DNA from: Acidobacteriota bacterium | GTDB lineage: Bacteria; Acidobacteriota; Terriglobia; Acidiferrales; UBA7541 | Direction: 5' to 3' | Length of the DNA: 37,151 nt | Assembly: GCA_023481105.1 (NCBI GenBank) | Contig: JAMCWK010000074.1 | Location: 2,468-39,618, forward strand | Shown here: piece after piece, positions 1-9,027 of the stretch | Position numbering within the stretch: the first letter of the stretch is position 1 | Layout of the letters: each line of letters starts with the position of its first letter | Notes under the pieces: generated by a model | What the model saw: only the letters and a program-made list of their open reading frames with translations | The model's database searches: none | Told to the model about the DNA's origin: nothing | Translations under genes and position numbers: made by a program

Positions 1-746
1 GTCGAGCGCGCGCGCGATGTTATCGGGATTGGTGAGACAGATGTCGCGCCAGACACCGTACGGACTCGCCGCGAGCCGCAGCGCGTCGCGCAGGCCCGGG
101 CCGGCGATGCTCAGCGGCAAGCCAGTTTCGTCAGTTTCGTCGCGAATCACCTGCGCCAGCGCTACGCTGACGAGTTGCGGCAAATGCGAAACGATGCCCA
201 CCGCCCAGTCGTGCGTCTCCGCATCCATCCATACTGTTTGCGCGCCGATCTTTTCAATCAGCGACGCAAACCGCCGCGCGCGTTCGTCCGCCTCCGCTTC
301 GCTTCCGATGAGCACGTATTTCGCGCCGGCGAAAATTTCCGCGTCGGCGTTTTCCATGCCTTTCACCGCTTTTCCGGACATGGGATGCCCGCCGAGAAAG
401 CATGCGCCGCCACGAAAGAATGTTTCCGCCGCGTGGCACATTACCGTCTTGGTGCTGCACGCGTCCGTCACCAGCGCATCTGCCGCTGCGTGGTTTGCGA
501 TTTGCGGCAAATGTTCGAGCGCGGCGCCCACCGGCAGCGCGATGTATATCAAATCCGCGCCGCGCAGCGCATCCGCCAACTTGGTACGGCTTTCGTCAAC
601 CACACCGCGCTCTACGGCTCTCGCTACAACTTCTTCACGATCCCAGCCGATAATTTGTGTTTGAGGGAAATGCTGGCGCAGCGCCAGCGCGAACGACCCG
701 CCCATCAACCCGGTCCGGTGCCGAGAATGGCAGCGCGGCGAAACAT
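1..746 (-). pseudogene. tyrA: prephenate dehydrogenase, frameshifted and cut by window edge
   Basis: NAD-dependent prephenate dehydrogenase of the tyrosine branch (prephenate to 4-hydroxyphenylpyruvate). The ATG at 746-744 overlaps the chorismate mutase stop in a TGATG junction and reads MFRRAAILGTG, the first half of a Rossmann GxGxxGG motif. It then hits a TGA. The second half, GLMGGSFALAL, continues in another frame and stays open to base 1, including GGHPMSGKAVKG and SHLPQ, both typical of TyrA. The break coincides with a tandem CCGGT CCGGT at 710-719. Removing one copy restores LGTGLMGGS exactly. About 245 residues are visible; the family is usually about 280-370 long, so the C-terminus lies outside the window. 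The family assignment is firm. Whether the shift is a real mutation or a sequence error cannot be told from this window. Confidence 0.85.
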
Positions 747-1066
747 CAGCGCTTGCCTTTGCGCGCGCGTGGCGCGGCGCCTATTGCGCGGCGGCGTTCC
801 GCCCACAGCGCCTTGCGCACCATGGCCCGCGTATGCTGCAACAACTGGTCGAACACGTGCTCGAGGGTGTGGTCGGGCAGCGGCCCGCGGTTAGCGGCGC
901 GCACATTGCGCGCAATTTCCTGTTCGCGCTTGCGAATGAACAACGGCAAGCCGCCGCGCTGTTTCAATCGCCCGATGGCCAGCGAATAATTTGCGCGCCG
1001 GTTGAGCAGCTTTACGAGCTTGCGATCCAGTTCGTCAATGTTTCGCCGCAGAGCCTTGATGTTCAT
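746..1066 (-). CDS. aroQ: chorismate mutase, AroQ type, stand-alone
   Basis: Converts chorismate to prephenate, the substrate of the next gene, tyrA. The protein has 106 residues and is predicted all-helical. It starts [24 protein letters not shown], the usual AroQ first helix with the active-site arginine near residue 9-12, followed by a basic second helix (LPLFIRKREQEIARNV). The length fits a monofunctional AroQ domain without a fused prephenate dehydratase or DAHP synthase domain. The ATG overlaps the trpA stop in an ATGA junction, and its own TGA overlaps the tyrA ATG, so it is probably translationally coupled on both sides. The placement links the Tyr branch to the Trp genes. The C-terminal 20 residues are basic and less conserved. 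Confidence 0.85.
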   Translation of the reverse strand: MNIKALRRNIDELDRKLVKLLNRRANYSLAIGRLKQRGGLPLFIRKREQEIARNVRAANRGPLPDHTLEHVFDQLLQHTRAMVRKALWAERRRAIGAAPRARKGKR

Positions 1067-1896
1067 CGCGTCGCTTCCCGCCGGCTGATGCCTTTTCGCG
1101 CGGCTTCTTTCAGTGTGCGCGCTTTCGCTGCAACCGCTGTTGCAGCGGCCTCCGCTGAATGTGCTTTCTCAATCTCCGCCACCAGCGCCGAGCCGACCAC
1201 CGCCGCGTCCGCCAAGCCGCCCAGCAGCGACACGTGCTCGGGAAGGGAAACGCCGAAGCCCACGGCAATCGGCAGCGACGTCGCCGCGCGGACGCGCCGC
1301 GTCAGTGCCGGCAACTCTTCCGCCAGCGAATCCTTCGTGCCGGTCACGCCGGTGCGCGAAATCACATACAGAAATCCCGTGGACGTTTCCGCAATCATCT
1401 TCAGCCGTGCGTCGGTGGAAGTCGGCGCCGCGAGAAACACCGTGTCCAGCCCGCGCGCGCGCATCGCGCCGCGATATTCGCCGGCTTCCTCGGGAGTGAT
1501 ATCCGTAATCAGCGCGCCATCGGCGCCGGCCTGCGCGGCCGCATCAGCAAATTTCTTCAGGCCCATCTGCAGCACCGGGTTGTAGTAGCTGAACAGCAGC
1601 AGCGGCACTTGCGTTTTCGCGCGCAAGCGCTTCACCGACTCGATCACGCCGGCGAGCGTCGTGCCGCTGCGTAACGCGCGTTCGCTGGCGCGCTGGATGA
1701 CCGGCCCGTCGGCCACCGGATCGCTGAAGGGTACGCCCAACTCGATCACGTCCGCGCCGGCGTCAGCGAGCGCCATCGCAATGCGCTCGCTCGCATCGAG
1801 TGTAGGGTCGCCTGCCGTGATATACGCTACGAGGCCGAGCTCGCCTGCCCGACGCAGTTCCTCAAATCGTTTTGTAATTCGAGTAGGATTCATCAA
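1063..1896 (-). CDS. trpA: tryptophan synthase alpha subunit
   Basis: Cleaves indole-3-glycerol phosphate to indole and glyceraldehyde 3-phosphate, passing indole through the tunnel to TrpB. It has 277 residues, close to the usual 260-280, and a TIM-barrel fold. The signature [16 protein letters not shown] includes the catalytic Glu52 and Asp63, and the GxG phosphate loop lies in [13 protein letters not shown]. The start ATG overlaps the trpB stop (ATGA) and its stop overlaps the chorismate mutase start (ATGA), so trpB-trpA-aroQ should be translationally coupled. The first two residues are both Met; the coupled ATG at 1896 is preferred. All expected motifs are intact. Confidence 0.97.
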   Translation of the reverse strand: MMNPTRITKRFEELRRAGELGLVAYITAGDPTLDASERIAMALADAGADVIELGVPFSDPVADGPVIQRASERALRSGTTLAGVIESVKRLRAKTQVPLLLFSYYNPVLQMGLKKFADAAAQAGADGALITDITPEEAGEYRGAMRARGLDTVFLAAPTSTDARLKMIAETSTGFLYVISRTGVTGTKDSLAEELPALTRRVRAATSLPIAVGFGVSLPEHVSLLGGLADAAVVGSALVAEIEKAHSAEAAATAVAAKARTLKEAARKGISRREATR

Positions 1897-3104
1897 AGAT
1901 ATCGAGCAAGAATTTCCATGTCTTTATCGCCGCGCCCGGAAAGATTCATGATGATGATTTCCTCGCGCTTCATTTGTGGCGCGCGGCGAATAATTTCCGC
2001 CAGCGCATGCGCCGATTCGAGCGCGGGGATGATGCCCTCGATGCGCGCCAGTGTGCGCGCTGCGTGAATGGCCGCGTCGTCGCTCGCCGCAGTGTATTCC
2101 GCGCGGCCCTGCTCCGCGAGCCACGCGTGCTCCGGCCCTACGGCAGGATAATCGAGCCCCGCGGAAACGGAATGCGTCGTGGCAATCTGCCCGTCCGCGG
2201 TTTGCAGCACGCGCGAATATGTGCCTTGCAGCACGCCCGGCCGTGCGCCCCTGAATCCCATCGAAAATGCTAATCGCGCAGCGTGCTCGCCGAGTGCCGC
2301 GCCGCGGCCGCCGGCCTCCACGCCAATCATTTTCACGCTCGTATCGGCAAGAAATTCGTAGAACAGTCCAATCGCATTCGAGCCGCCGCCCACGCAAGCA
2401 ATCAGAAAATCCGGCAAGCGTTTTTCCGCGGCGAGGATTTGGGCGCGCGCCTCGCGCCCGATGCATGCGTGGAAATCGCGCACCATGCGCGGATAAGGAT
2501 GCGCGCCGAGCACCGAGCCAAGCAAGTAATGCGTCGTGCGCACATTGGTTACCCAGTCGCGCATCGCCTCGTTGATGGCGTCTTTCAGGGTGCGGCTGCC
2601 GGAGTTCACGCCGACAACTTCCGCGCCCAGCATGCGCATGCGCGACACATTCAGCCGTTGCCGCTCCATGTCCTCGGTGCCCATGTACACGACGCATTCC
2701 AGGCCGAGCCGCGCCGCCACGGTGGCTGTCGCGACGCCGTGCTGTCCCGCGCCGGTTTCCGCGATGATGCGCTTTTTCCCCATGCGCACGGCGAGCAGGC
2801 TCTGGCCGAGGCAGTTGTTGATCTTGTGCGCGCCGGTATGCAGCAGGTCTTCGCGCTTGAGATAAATTCGCGCGCCGCCGAGATGTTCGGTGAGCCGCGC
2901 AGCAAATTGCAGCGGCGTGGGCCGCCCGGCGAAATTCTTCAGCTCGAAATCAAGTTGCGCTGCAAAGCCCGCGTCCGCGCGCGCCGCGTCGTACGCGCGC
3001 TCGAGTTCTTCGAGCGGCGCCATCAGCGTTTCCGGCACATAGCGCCCGCCGTACGGCCCGAAGCGCCCGCGCGCGTCCGGCCAGGTTTGCGTGGCGGCGG
3101 TCAC
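1893..3104 (-). CDS. trpB: tryptophan synthase beta subunit
   Basis: PLP enzyme that condenses indole with serine to give tryptophan. The chosen GTG at 3104 overlaps the trpF stop in a GTGA junction and gives 403 residues, the usual length (about 395-405). The open frame extends 70 codons further upstream, but that part lies inside trpF and shows no TrpB similarity. The protein begins [28 protein letters not shown], typical of TrpB. The PLP lysine is Lys94 in HTGAHKINN, and the phosphate-binding glycine cluster is [10 protein letters not shown]. It lies between trpF and trpA with 4-base overlaps on each side. Confidence 0.97.
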   Translation of the reverse strand: MTAATQTWPDARGRFGPYGGRYVPETLMAPLEELERAYDAARADAGFAAQLDFELKNFAGRPTPLQFAARLTEHLGGARIYLKREDLLHTGAHKINNCLGQSLLAVRMGKKRIIAETGAGQHGVATATVAARLGLECVVYMGTEDMERQRLNVSRMRMLGAEVVGVNSGSRTLKDAINEAMRDWVTNVRTTHYLLGSVLGAHPYPRMVRDFHACIGREARAQILAAEKRLPDFLIACVGGGSNAIGLFYEFLADTSVKMIGVEAGGRGAALGEHAARLAFSMGFRGARPGVLQGTYSRVLQTADGQIATTHSVSAGLDYPAVGPEHAWLAEQGRAEYTAASDDAAIHAARTLARIEGIIPALESAHALAEIIRRAPQMKREEIIIMNLSGRGDKDMEILARYL

Positions 3105-3742
3105 TGCGCTATCTCCTTGCTGGCGGCTTCCACGGCGGCGATAAATTCGCGCACACGCTCGGCATCCTTTTTGCCGGGTGACGCTTCCACGCCGCTGCAC
3201 ACGTCCACAGCAAATGGCCGCACCTGGCGAATCGCCTCGCCGACATTGTCCGCGTTCAATCCGCCGGAAAGAAAAATCCGGCCGTAGCGCTTCGCCTCCA
3301 GCGCCTTGCTCCAATCAAACGTGTTTCCGGTGCCGCCGCGCGCGCCGTCACTAAACCCATCGAGCAGAAAAAAATCCGTGTGGCTGCGGTAGGACTCGAG
3401 TAGCTCCGCGCGGAACTCCGGGCCAACGCGGAACGCCTTGATCAGCGGCCACGACTCAGAAAACTCCGCCACGGCTTCCGGCGCCTCATCGCCATGCAAC
3501 TGCAGCACGTCCAAATCCACGGTCAGGCCGATCTCATGCGCCTCCGCGAACGAGGCATTCACAAACACGCCCACTGCATCCACGCCGGGCGGCATGCGCG
3601 AAATTATCATCCGCGCGTGCGAGGGCGGAATGTACCGCGGGCTCGGCGCATAAAAGTTGAATCCCAGCGCGTTCGCGCCCGCCGCGAGCGCCGCCTCGGC
3701 GTCCGCCCAGTTCGTGATCCCGCAGATCTTCACTCGCACCAT
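3101..3742 (-). CDS. trpF: phosphoribosylanthranilate isomerase
   Basis: Isomerises N-(5'-phosphoribosyl)anthranilate in tryptophan synthesis. The ATG at 3742 gives 213 residues beginning [11 protein letters not shown], the classic TrpF start with its catalytic Cys. A start at 3772 would add ten residues (MLRPYRRKGN) encoded partly by an intergenic hairpin repeat and is less likely. DVLQLHGDE and the phosphate site [11 protein letters not shown] are present, as is the catalytic Asp in [10 protein letters not shown]. The stop overlaps the GTG of trpB. The 63-base gap from trpC holds two strong inverted repeats, so trpF could be partly uncoupled from trpC. Confidence 0.95.
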   Translation of the reverse strand: MVRVKICGITNWADAEAALAAGANALGFNFYAPSPRYIPPSHARMIISRMPPGVDAVGVFVNASFAEAHEIGLTVDLDVLQLHGDEAPEAVAEFSESWPLIKAFRVGPEFRAELLESYRSHTDFFLLDGFSDGARGGTGNTFDWSKALEAKRYGRIFLSGGLNADNVGEAIRQVRPFAVDVCSGVEASPGKKDAERVREFIAAVEAASKEIAQ

Positions 3743-3761
3743 GTTCCCTTTTCGCCTGTAA

Positions 3762-3808
3762 GGGCGCAGCAAGCTGCGCCCGCTCGGGCGGGGCTTGCCC
3801 CGCCCCTA
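3762..3808. repeat. paired GC-rich inverted repeats between trpC and trpF
   Basis: Two hairpins lie side by side. The first has 9-bp arms at 3762-3770 and 3773-3781 (GGGCGCAGC / GCTGCGCCC). The second has 9-bp arms at 3786-3794 and 3797-3805 (GGGCGGGGC / GCCCCGCCC). On the minus strand the second begins GTAGGGGCGG, and its TAG is the trpC stop codon. The same GTAGGGGCGG start occurs at 4686 and at 34396 (minus). There is no T-run, so it is not a standard Rho-independent terminator. Confidence 0.75.
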
Positions 3809-4633
3809 CAAACCCAAAATTATCTGCAGAGCTTCGCCTGGCTCCGCCGCAGTCATCAACTGCTCGCCAACCAAAAATGCATCGAATCCCGCCTCGCGCA
3901 GCCGCGCTAAATCCTCATGCGTTCGCAGGCCCGACTCGCTCACGGCGATGCACGCGTCGGGAATTTCTTCGATGAGTTCGTGCGACGTTTGCAACCGCAC
4001 CTCGAACGAGCGCAGGTCGCGGTTGTTCACGCCAATGATGCGCGCGCCCGCATCCACCGCGCGACGCAACTCGTCCCGCGTGTGGACTTCCACCAGCGCC
4101 TCCATGCCCAGCTCGCGGCCCAGCGCGAGCAGCTCGCGGAGCAGAGAATCGTCGAGGATGGCGGCAATCAGCAGAAACGAATCCGCCTCAGCGGCGCGCG
4201 CTTCCCACACCTGCCACGCTTCGAAAATGAAATCCTTGCGCAGGACAGGCAGCGCCGTTGTTTTTCGCGCATTGGTCAGGTAGGCGAGCGCGCCCTGAAA
4301 AAATTGCTCCTCGGTGAGCACCGATAGCGCTGCCGCTCCGCCCTGTTCCAAGCTGGCTGCAAGCGATTCCACCGAAAAGTCCTCACGCAGCACGCCGCGC
4401 GAGGGCGACGCTTTTTTCAATTCCGCGATGACGTTCAGCTTGTTTTGCGAAATCGCGCCAGCGAAATCCCGCGCCGGCTCATTCCGTTTTATTGCGAGCT
4501 TGAGTACCGGCAGCGGGACGATTTTCTTGCGGTGCTCGACCGCGGCGCGCCGCGCCTCGACAATGCGGTCGAGAATAGTTCCGGTCTTCGGCTGCGCTTG
4601 CACCCCGCCCCCTGTGCGCTTTCGATGCTCCAA
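3806..4633 (-). CDS. trpC: indole-3-glycerol phosphate synthase
   Basis: Closes the indole ring from CdRP in tryptophan synthesis, feeding TrpA. TIM-barrel family member of 275 residues from the TTG at 4633; a GTG at 4603 (VQAQPKTGTILDRIVEARR) would give 265 residues, nearer the usual 250-265, and is equally plausible. Family motifs are all present: NVIAELKKASPSRG, with the catalytic Lys, then LPVLRKDFIF, GVNNRDL and the SESGL phosphate-binding segment. No trpD, trpE or trpG is visible, so the earlier steps are encoded elsewhere. The TAG stop is embedded in a GC-rich repeat. Confidence 0.95.
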   Translation of the reverse strand: MEHRKRTGGGVQAQPKTGTILDRIVEARRAAVEHRKKIVPLPVLKLAIKRNEPARDFAGAISQNKLNVIAELKKASPSRGVLREDFSVESLAASLEQGGAAALSVLTEEQFFQGALAYLTNARKTTALPVLRKDFIFEAWQVWEARAAEADSFLLIAAILDDSLLRELLALGRELGMEALVEVHTRDELRRAVDAGARIIGVNNRDLRSFEVRLQTSHELIEEIPDACIAVSESGLRTHEDLARLREAGFDAFLVGEQLMTAAEPGEALQIILGL

Positions 4634-4685
4634 TGAAAACGTCCATGCTATGCGCCGCTCCGAGCGAAGTCAATTCTGGCATCTC

Positions 4686-4710
4686 GTAGGGGCGGGCCTG
4701 CGTATCCGCC
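4686..4710. repeat. GTAGGGGCGG-type hairpin repeat, copy 2
   Basis: A 25-base element that abuts the stop codon of the receiver-protease gene. It matches the element at 34372-34396 (opposite orientation) at 23 of 25 positions and shares its first ten bases with the hairpin that follows trpC. It can fold into a stem with a CTGCGT-like loop. Confidence 0.75.
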
Positions 4711-6396
4711 TCATTTTTTCAAGAGGGGATCCGCGAACCGGATGGGAATGCCAAACTTCGATCCGCCGAAGCCGCGCACCACCGCGTAGTTCACCCCGAT
4801 GACTTTTCCCTGCGCGTTGAAAAGCGGCCCGCCCGAGCCGCCCGAAGTGGTCTGCGCGTCGTACACAATTTTGTCCGCCAGCACGTCGCCGATGTGTCCC
4901 TGCGTGGTGAGCGGGCGAATCAACCTGCGCCGCGCCAACTCCGCCATGATCAACCGTGGCGAGCCGCCGCTCGATTGCACGATGCTGCGCACAATGTCTT
5001 CGCCGGCGCGCGCAAGAATCGCGTCGAGGCCGGTCGCATAGCCCATCAGCACCACTGCTTGCCCGCTGCTCGACGCTTCTCTGCGCCCGTCAAGCTGCAC
5101 CGCCGCGCGCTTCAAGTCGCTCATGTCTCCCTGCACGACGGCCAGATCCGTCACCGGCGAAATTTTCTGGATTTCCACGCGGTAGGCTCGCGGCGCATCC
5201 GGAAAGTAGGCGCTGATTTCCGCGATGACCGCCTCGAAGCCTTCTTCCGACATGGCGTTCAACTCGGCGTCCTTCCACCACGGCTCGACTACGTGCCGGT
5301 TCGTCAGGATGCGCCCGTCCGCGGCGGCCAGGAAGCCGGTGCCGAAAATATCCGCGCGGACTTCCGGCCCGCGCCCTTGAATCTCGAAAAGTGGTTTTCC
5401 GTCGCTGTCCAGCAAAGGCTCGCCCTTGTCATTCAGCCCGGCATAGCGCAGGCGCTGCCCGCTTTCCTTGTGCCGGAAGGCCACGCTGACGTGCAGCAGG
5501 CAAACGCTCGACGCATAGGAGCGGATGATGCCCTGCGCCACTTTCTGCTCGCTTTCGATTTTGCCCAGCCGCGTGCTCGTCGCATCGAGCTGCTTGCGCA
5601 GCGCGGAGACTTCCTCGGAAGCCGCCGTGGCGATGCGCTCCCGCAGCGATTGCGATTCCGCCTCCAGCCGATGCTTCTGCTCTTCGGCGGAGGCCGCAGC
5701 CGCGCGCTCCGTCTCCTCGCGCAAAGAGCGCGTGCGCGCCAGCAATTCTTCCTGGCTGGTCAGGCCCTTTTGGAATTGCACGATCGCCGCGCGCGTGCGC
5801 TCGTATTCGGTCTCCGAGCGCCGCGAGTAGAGGAAGAACGTGACGGCCATCACCGCGGCCACGGCGATGAACACAGTCAGACCGATTTTCAGTTTGCGTT
5901 CGAGCGCGCGTGCATCGCGCGTCATGCGTTCCGTCACGGCCAGCGCCTGGAACCCGGTTTGCGCCACCTGGTAGCTTTCCTCGGCCACACGAGCCTGCCT
6001 GCGCAATTCGTCGGCAGCCTTCTTTCGCCGCAAGTGGGAACGCACGCGCGCCAGCAATTCGTCCGGCTCCACCGGCATGGCCAGCACGTCGTCCGCACCG
6101 AGGTCCAGTGCGCGCACACGCTCATCCGCGCCGCCGCTCGAGAGCACAATAATTCGGATGGGCGCGGTGGCCGCAGCGCCTTTCAGCTCCGTCAGCACCT
6201 GCCAGCAGTCGCCCCCGGACACGTTTGTGCCGAGCAGCACCAGGTCCACGCTTTGGAGGCGCGCGGTCTCCAGCGCTTGCGGGCAGTCGGCCGTCAAATA
6301 GACGTCGTACACCGCGGATTGCAACTGATCGAGCAGCCGCAGTCGCGCGGGTTCGTCGCCGTCCAGAATCAGGATCTTTTCGCGCGGAGAATCCAT
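4711..6396 (-). CDS. degenerate receiver - TM - coiled coil - trypsin-like protease fusion
   Basis: 561 residues with an unusual domain order. Residues 6-123 form a response-regulator receiver fold (KILILDGDE start), but the phospho-acceptor Asp is Gly56 (LVLLGTN) and the conserved Lys is Met107 (LAMPVEPDEL), so normal phosphorylation is unlikely. A transmembrane helix spans about 171-190, and a charged coiled coil about 195-290. Residues 300-561 are a DegP/HtrA-like (S1C-type) serine protease domain with a plausible catalytic triad: His368 (LTNRHVV), Asp417 (VTDLAVV) and Ser521 (SGGSGGPLFN). No PDZ domain is seen. Topology suggests a cytoplasmic receiver and a periplasmic protease. It lies 77 bases upstream of trpC on the same strand but shares no obvious function with it. 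The substrate is unknown. Confidence 0.85.
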   Translation of the reverse strand: MDSPREKILILDGDEPARLRLLDQLQSAVYDVYLTADCPQALETARLQSVDLVLLGTNVSGGDCWQVLTELKGAAATAPIRIIVLSSGGADERVRALDLGADDVLAMPVEPDELLARVRSHLRRKKAADELRRQARVAEESYQVAQTGFQALAVTERMTRDARALERKLKIGLTVFIAVAAVMAVTFFLYSRRSETEYERTRAAIVQFQKGLTSQEELLARTRSLREETERAAAASAEEQKHRLEAESQSLRERIATAASEEVSALRKQLDATSTRLGKIESEQKVAQGIIRSYASSVCLLHVSVAFRHKESGQRLRYAGLNDKGEPLLDSDGKPLFEIQGRGPEVRADIFGTGFLAAADGRILTNRHVVEPWWKDAELNAMSEEGFEAVIAEISAYFPDAPRAYRVEIQKISPVTDLAVVQGDMSDLKRAAVQLDGRREASSSGQAVVLMGYATGLDAILARAGEDIVRSIVQSSGGSPRLIMAELARRRLIRPLTTQGHIGDVLADKIVYDAQTTSGGSGGPLFNAQGKVIGVNYAVVRGFGGSKFGIPIRFADPLLKK

Positions 6397-6524
6397 GGGT
6401 TCAGGGCCTGAGCCGCTTCTATCCTAGTGGAAATTTGCACGGGCGCAAAACGGCATTTTGCTCTGCCTCGCGCGGCGGCGCGCGTTAACACTCTGTCCGC
6501 CTCTGCGTCTCTCCAAGTGGTGGA

Positions 6525-7169
6525 ATGTCCGTGGAGATTACGATTGACGCCAGCGCCGGCATCAGGCAATTTCGCGGGGTGACTTTGCCCGCCGCGCCTT
6601 CATCACATGCTGACGCTGCGCTCGTCCTTGCCGCGCGCGACGGTGACCGCGCGGCTTTTGGCGCGCTATACACGCGCTATTCTTGCATGGTGCACGGGCT
6701 GCTCCTGGCGCGCGTACCCGCGCCGGAGGTAGCCGACCTGGTGCAGGACGTTTTTCTCCAGGCCATGCGCCGCCTGCACACGCTGCGCGAACCCGCCGCG
6801 TTCGGCGGCTGGCTGGCAATGATTGCCCGCAACCGCGCCACGGATTTTTTCCGCCGCTCGACGGACACCGAGGAGCTTCCGGAAGAAATTCCCGGCCGTA
6901 GCGGCGCCGCTTCACATCGCGCCGAAGCCCTCGCGGTTCTGGAAGTCATCAAGTCGCTGCCCGAGGCTTATCGCGAAACGCTCATCCTCCGTCTGGTCGA
7001 GGGCCTGACCGGCCCGGAAATTGCCGAGCGCACCGGGCTGACCGCGGCGTCGGTGCGCGTCAACCTGCACCGCGGCATGAAGCAGTTGCGCGAGAGGCTT
7101 GGCGTGGCCGATACGCCGCCGGCCGACGCCACCAAAGATTTGCAAGATGGGAGTACGGGCCATGAATGA
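6525..7169 (+). CDS. ECF-type RNA polymerase sigma factor
   Basis: 214-residue sigma-70 family factor of the extracytoplasmic function type. Region 2 covers about residues 40-107 (ALYTRYSCMVHGLLL through VADLVQDVFLQAM and WLAMIARNRATDFFRR). Region 4 covers about 140-195 (SLPEAYRETLILRLVEGLTGPEIAERTG, then the helix-turn-helix ASVRVNLHRGMKQLRERL). It would direct polymerase to a small regulon in response to an envelope signal. The next gene overlaps it by 8 bases and encodes a single-pass membrane protein with a FecR-like domain, the usual position of a regulator of sigma activity. It is divergent from the receiver-protease gene across a 128-base gap. Confidence 0.9.
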   Translation: MSVEITIDASAGIRQFRGVTLPAAPSSHADAALVLAARDGDRAAFGALYTRYSCMVHGLLLARVPAPEVADLVQDVFLQAMRRLHTLREPAAFGGWLAMIARNRATDFFRRSTDTEELPEEIPGRSGAASHRAEALAVLEVIKSLPEAYRETLILRLVEGLTGPEIAERTGLTAASVRVNLHRGMKQLRERLGVADTPPADATKDLQDGSTGHE

Positions 7170-8211
7170 CAACTACCTTTGGGACAAATCCGGCAAGCCG
7201 GACCCGGAAGTCGAGCGGCTGGAAAATCTGCTCGGCACGCTGCGCGAGGACTTGCCCGCGCCGGCGTTTGAGCCGCCGGTGCATCGCTTTCCGCTGCGCT
7301 GGTGGCAGCCGCTGCCGCGCTTTGCCGCCATCGCCGCTACGCTGCTGCTGGTGGTCAGCGCCACGCTGTTGTTGCGCTTCGAGCAGCGCGCGTTCTGGGT
7401 GGTTACGCGCGTGGAAGGCGCACCGCGCGTGGCTTCGCGCCCGATTTCTGATCACGGCCGCCTGCGGCTCGGCGAATGGCTGGTGACCGACAGCGCATCT
7501 CGCGCGGTGATTGATGTCGGGCTGATCGGCGAAGTGGAAGTGAAGCCCGATTCGCGCGTGCAACTGTTGAGCGCCAATGCTTCCGATCATCGTCTTGCGC
7601 TGCAACAGGGCGCCATCTTCGCGCGCATCTGGGCGCCGCCGCGGCTGTTTTCCGTCCAGACGCCTTCCGCCAACGCCATCGACATGGGCTGCGTGTACCG
7701 GCTGGAAGTGGACGCCGCGGGCGCGAGCCTGCTGCACGTGGAGACGGGACTCGTCACGCTGGAGCGCAACGGCCGCGAATCGCTGGTGCCCGCCGGCGCC
7801 ATCTGCCTGACGCGGCCCGGCGCTGGTCCCGGCACGCCGTACTACGAGGACGCGCCGGAAAAACTCAAGCAGACGCTGGCGCAACTCGATTCGCTGCTGG
7901 GTGCCCCGCAGGGGAATGACCAAGGCTCGATGAATGTCCGCGCGGGCGCGCTGGACACCGTGCTCGCGGAATCGCGCAAGCGGGACGCGCTCACACTCTG
8001 GCATTTGCTGACGCGCGTCGCGCCTGAAGAAAAGAATCGCATCTACGACCGTATGGCACAATTGGTGCCGCCGCCTGCGGGCGTCACTCGCGAAGGCATC
8101 TTGAGCGGAAACGTCGCCATGCGCGACGCCTGGGCCGACCAGCTCGGCATCGGCAGCATGACCTGGTGGCGCTTCTTCTGGAAGAAAACCGTGCCGCTTC
8201 TCGGGAAGTAG
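7162..8211 (+). CDS. FecR-domain membrane protein, putative anti-sigma factor
   Basis: 349 residues from the ATG at 7162, which lies inside the end of the sigma factor gene (8-base overlap). A start 21 codons earlier would lie wholly within the sigma gene and has no domain support. The N-terminal 50 residues are cytoplasmic (EVERLENLLGTLRED), followed by a transmembrane helix at about 54-71. Residues 75-220 resemble a FecR/beta-sandwich domain (WLVTDSASRAVIDVGLIGEVEVKPDSRVQLL and RLEVDAAGASLLHVETGLVTL). The C-terminal part is helical and not recognised. By position it probably holds and releases the ECF sigma factor. It lacks an evident zinc anti-sigma HxxxCxxC motif, so the exact mechanism is open. 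Confidence 0.8.
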   Translation: MNDNYLWDKSGKPDPEVERLENLLGTLREDLPAPAFEPPVHRFPLRWWQPLPRFAAIAATLLLVVSATLLLRFEQRAFWVVTRVEGAPRVASRPISDHGRLRLGEWLVTDSASRAVIDVGLIGEVEVKPDSRVQLLSANASDHRLALQQGAIFARIWAPPRLFSVQTPSANAIDMGCVYRLEVDAAGASLLHVETGLVTLERNGRESLVPAGAICLTRPGAGPGTPYYEDAPEKLKQTLAQLDSLLGAPQGNDQGSMNVRAGALDTVLAESRKRDALTLWHLLTRVAPEEKNRIYDRMAQLVPPPAGVTREGILSGNVAMRDAWADQLGIGSMTWWRFFWKKTVPLLGK

Positions 8212-8322
8212 CGCGATTCTCTGCTTCCGCCTTCTGATGCGATCCACACCAAGGGCAGCTTACCCTCTCCGTGCAAACTGCGTGGCGCTGACTTAGAATG
8301 TTGCGTCCGCGCCGCTGGCGGC

Positions 8323-9027
8323 ATGTCCAACTCCGCTCAACTCGCCATCCTCAACGGCCGCATCATTTCCTGCCGCCAGTGTCCGCGGCTGGTGCGCTAT
8401 CGCGAGGAAGTTGCGCGCACCAAGCGCCGCGCTTTTCGAAACGAAGCTTACTGGGGCCGGCCCGTGCCCGGCTTCGGCGATCCCGCTGCGCAGCTTCTGA
8501 TTCTCGGCCTCGCGCCTGCCGCACACGGAGGCAATCGCACCGGACGCGTCTTCACCGGCGACCGCAGCGGCGATTTTCTATTCCGCATGTTGCATCGCGC
8601 GGGCTTCGCCAACCAGCCCATTTCGAAGCATTGCAACGACGGCCTGCAACTCAAGAACGCGTACATCGTGGCGGCGGCACGCTGTGCCCCGCCGGACAAC
8701 AAGCCACTCCCCGCGGAAATCCGTAACTGCCGCACATTTCTCGACGCGGAGTTGACCGTCCTCTGCCCGCGGGCGGTTCTTGCGCTGGGGAAAATCGCCT
8801 TTGACAGTTATCTTGCGCTCCTCGCGGAGCAGGGAAAGATCCGCACGCGCGCAGCATTCCCGTTCGGCCACGGCGCAAGCCACCAGCTTCCCGCCGGGCT
8901 GCCGCGCCTCTTCGCTGCTTACCACCCCAGCCAGCAAAACACGCTCACCCGCCGCCTTACGCCGGGAATGTTTCTGAGCGTGCTGCGCCACATTCGCCGC
9001 TATCTTTCTTCCGGAGATCGCGCATGA
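8323..9027 (+). CDS. uracil-DNA glycosylase, family 5 (UdgB-like)
   Basis: Removes uracil and possibly other deaminated bases from DNA. It has 234 residues. Motif A reads LGLAPAAHGGNRTGR, which is the family 5 (UdgB) form, lacking the polar catalytic residue of family 4. Motif B is YHPSQQNT near the C-terminus. Cysteines for a 4Fe-4S cluster include Cys17 and Cys20 (SCRQCPRLV) plus later Cys in AARCAPP and RNCRTF. The stop overlaps the ATG of the next gene (ATGA), although that gene has no obvious link to DNA repair. Confidence 0.9.
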   Translation: MSNSAQLAILNGRIISCRQCPRLVRYREEVARTKRRAFRNEAYWGRPVPGFGDPAAQLLILGLAPAAHGGNRTGRVFTGDRSGDFLFRMLHRAGFANQPISKHCNDGLQLKNAYIVAAARCAPPDNKPLPAEIRNCRTFLDAELTVLCPRAVLALGKIAFDSYLALLAEQGKIRTRAAFPFGHGASHQLPAGLPRLFAAYHPSQQNTLTRRLTPGMFLSVLRHIRRYLSSGDRA

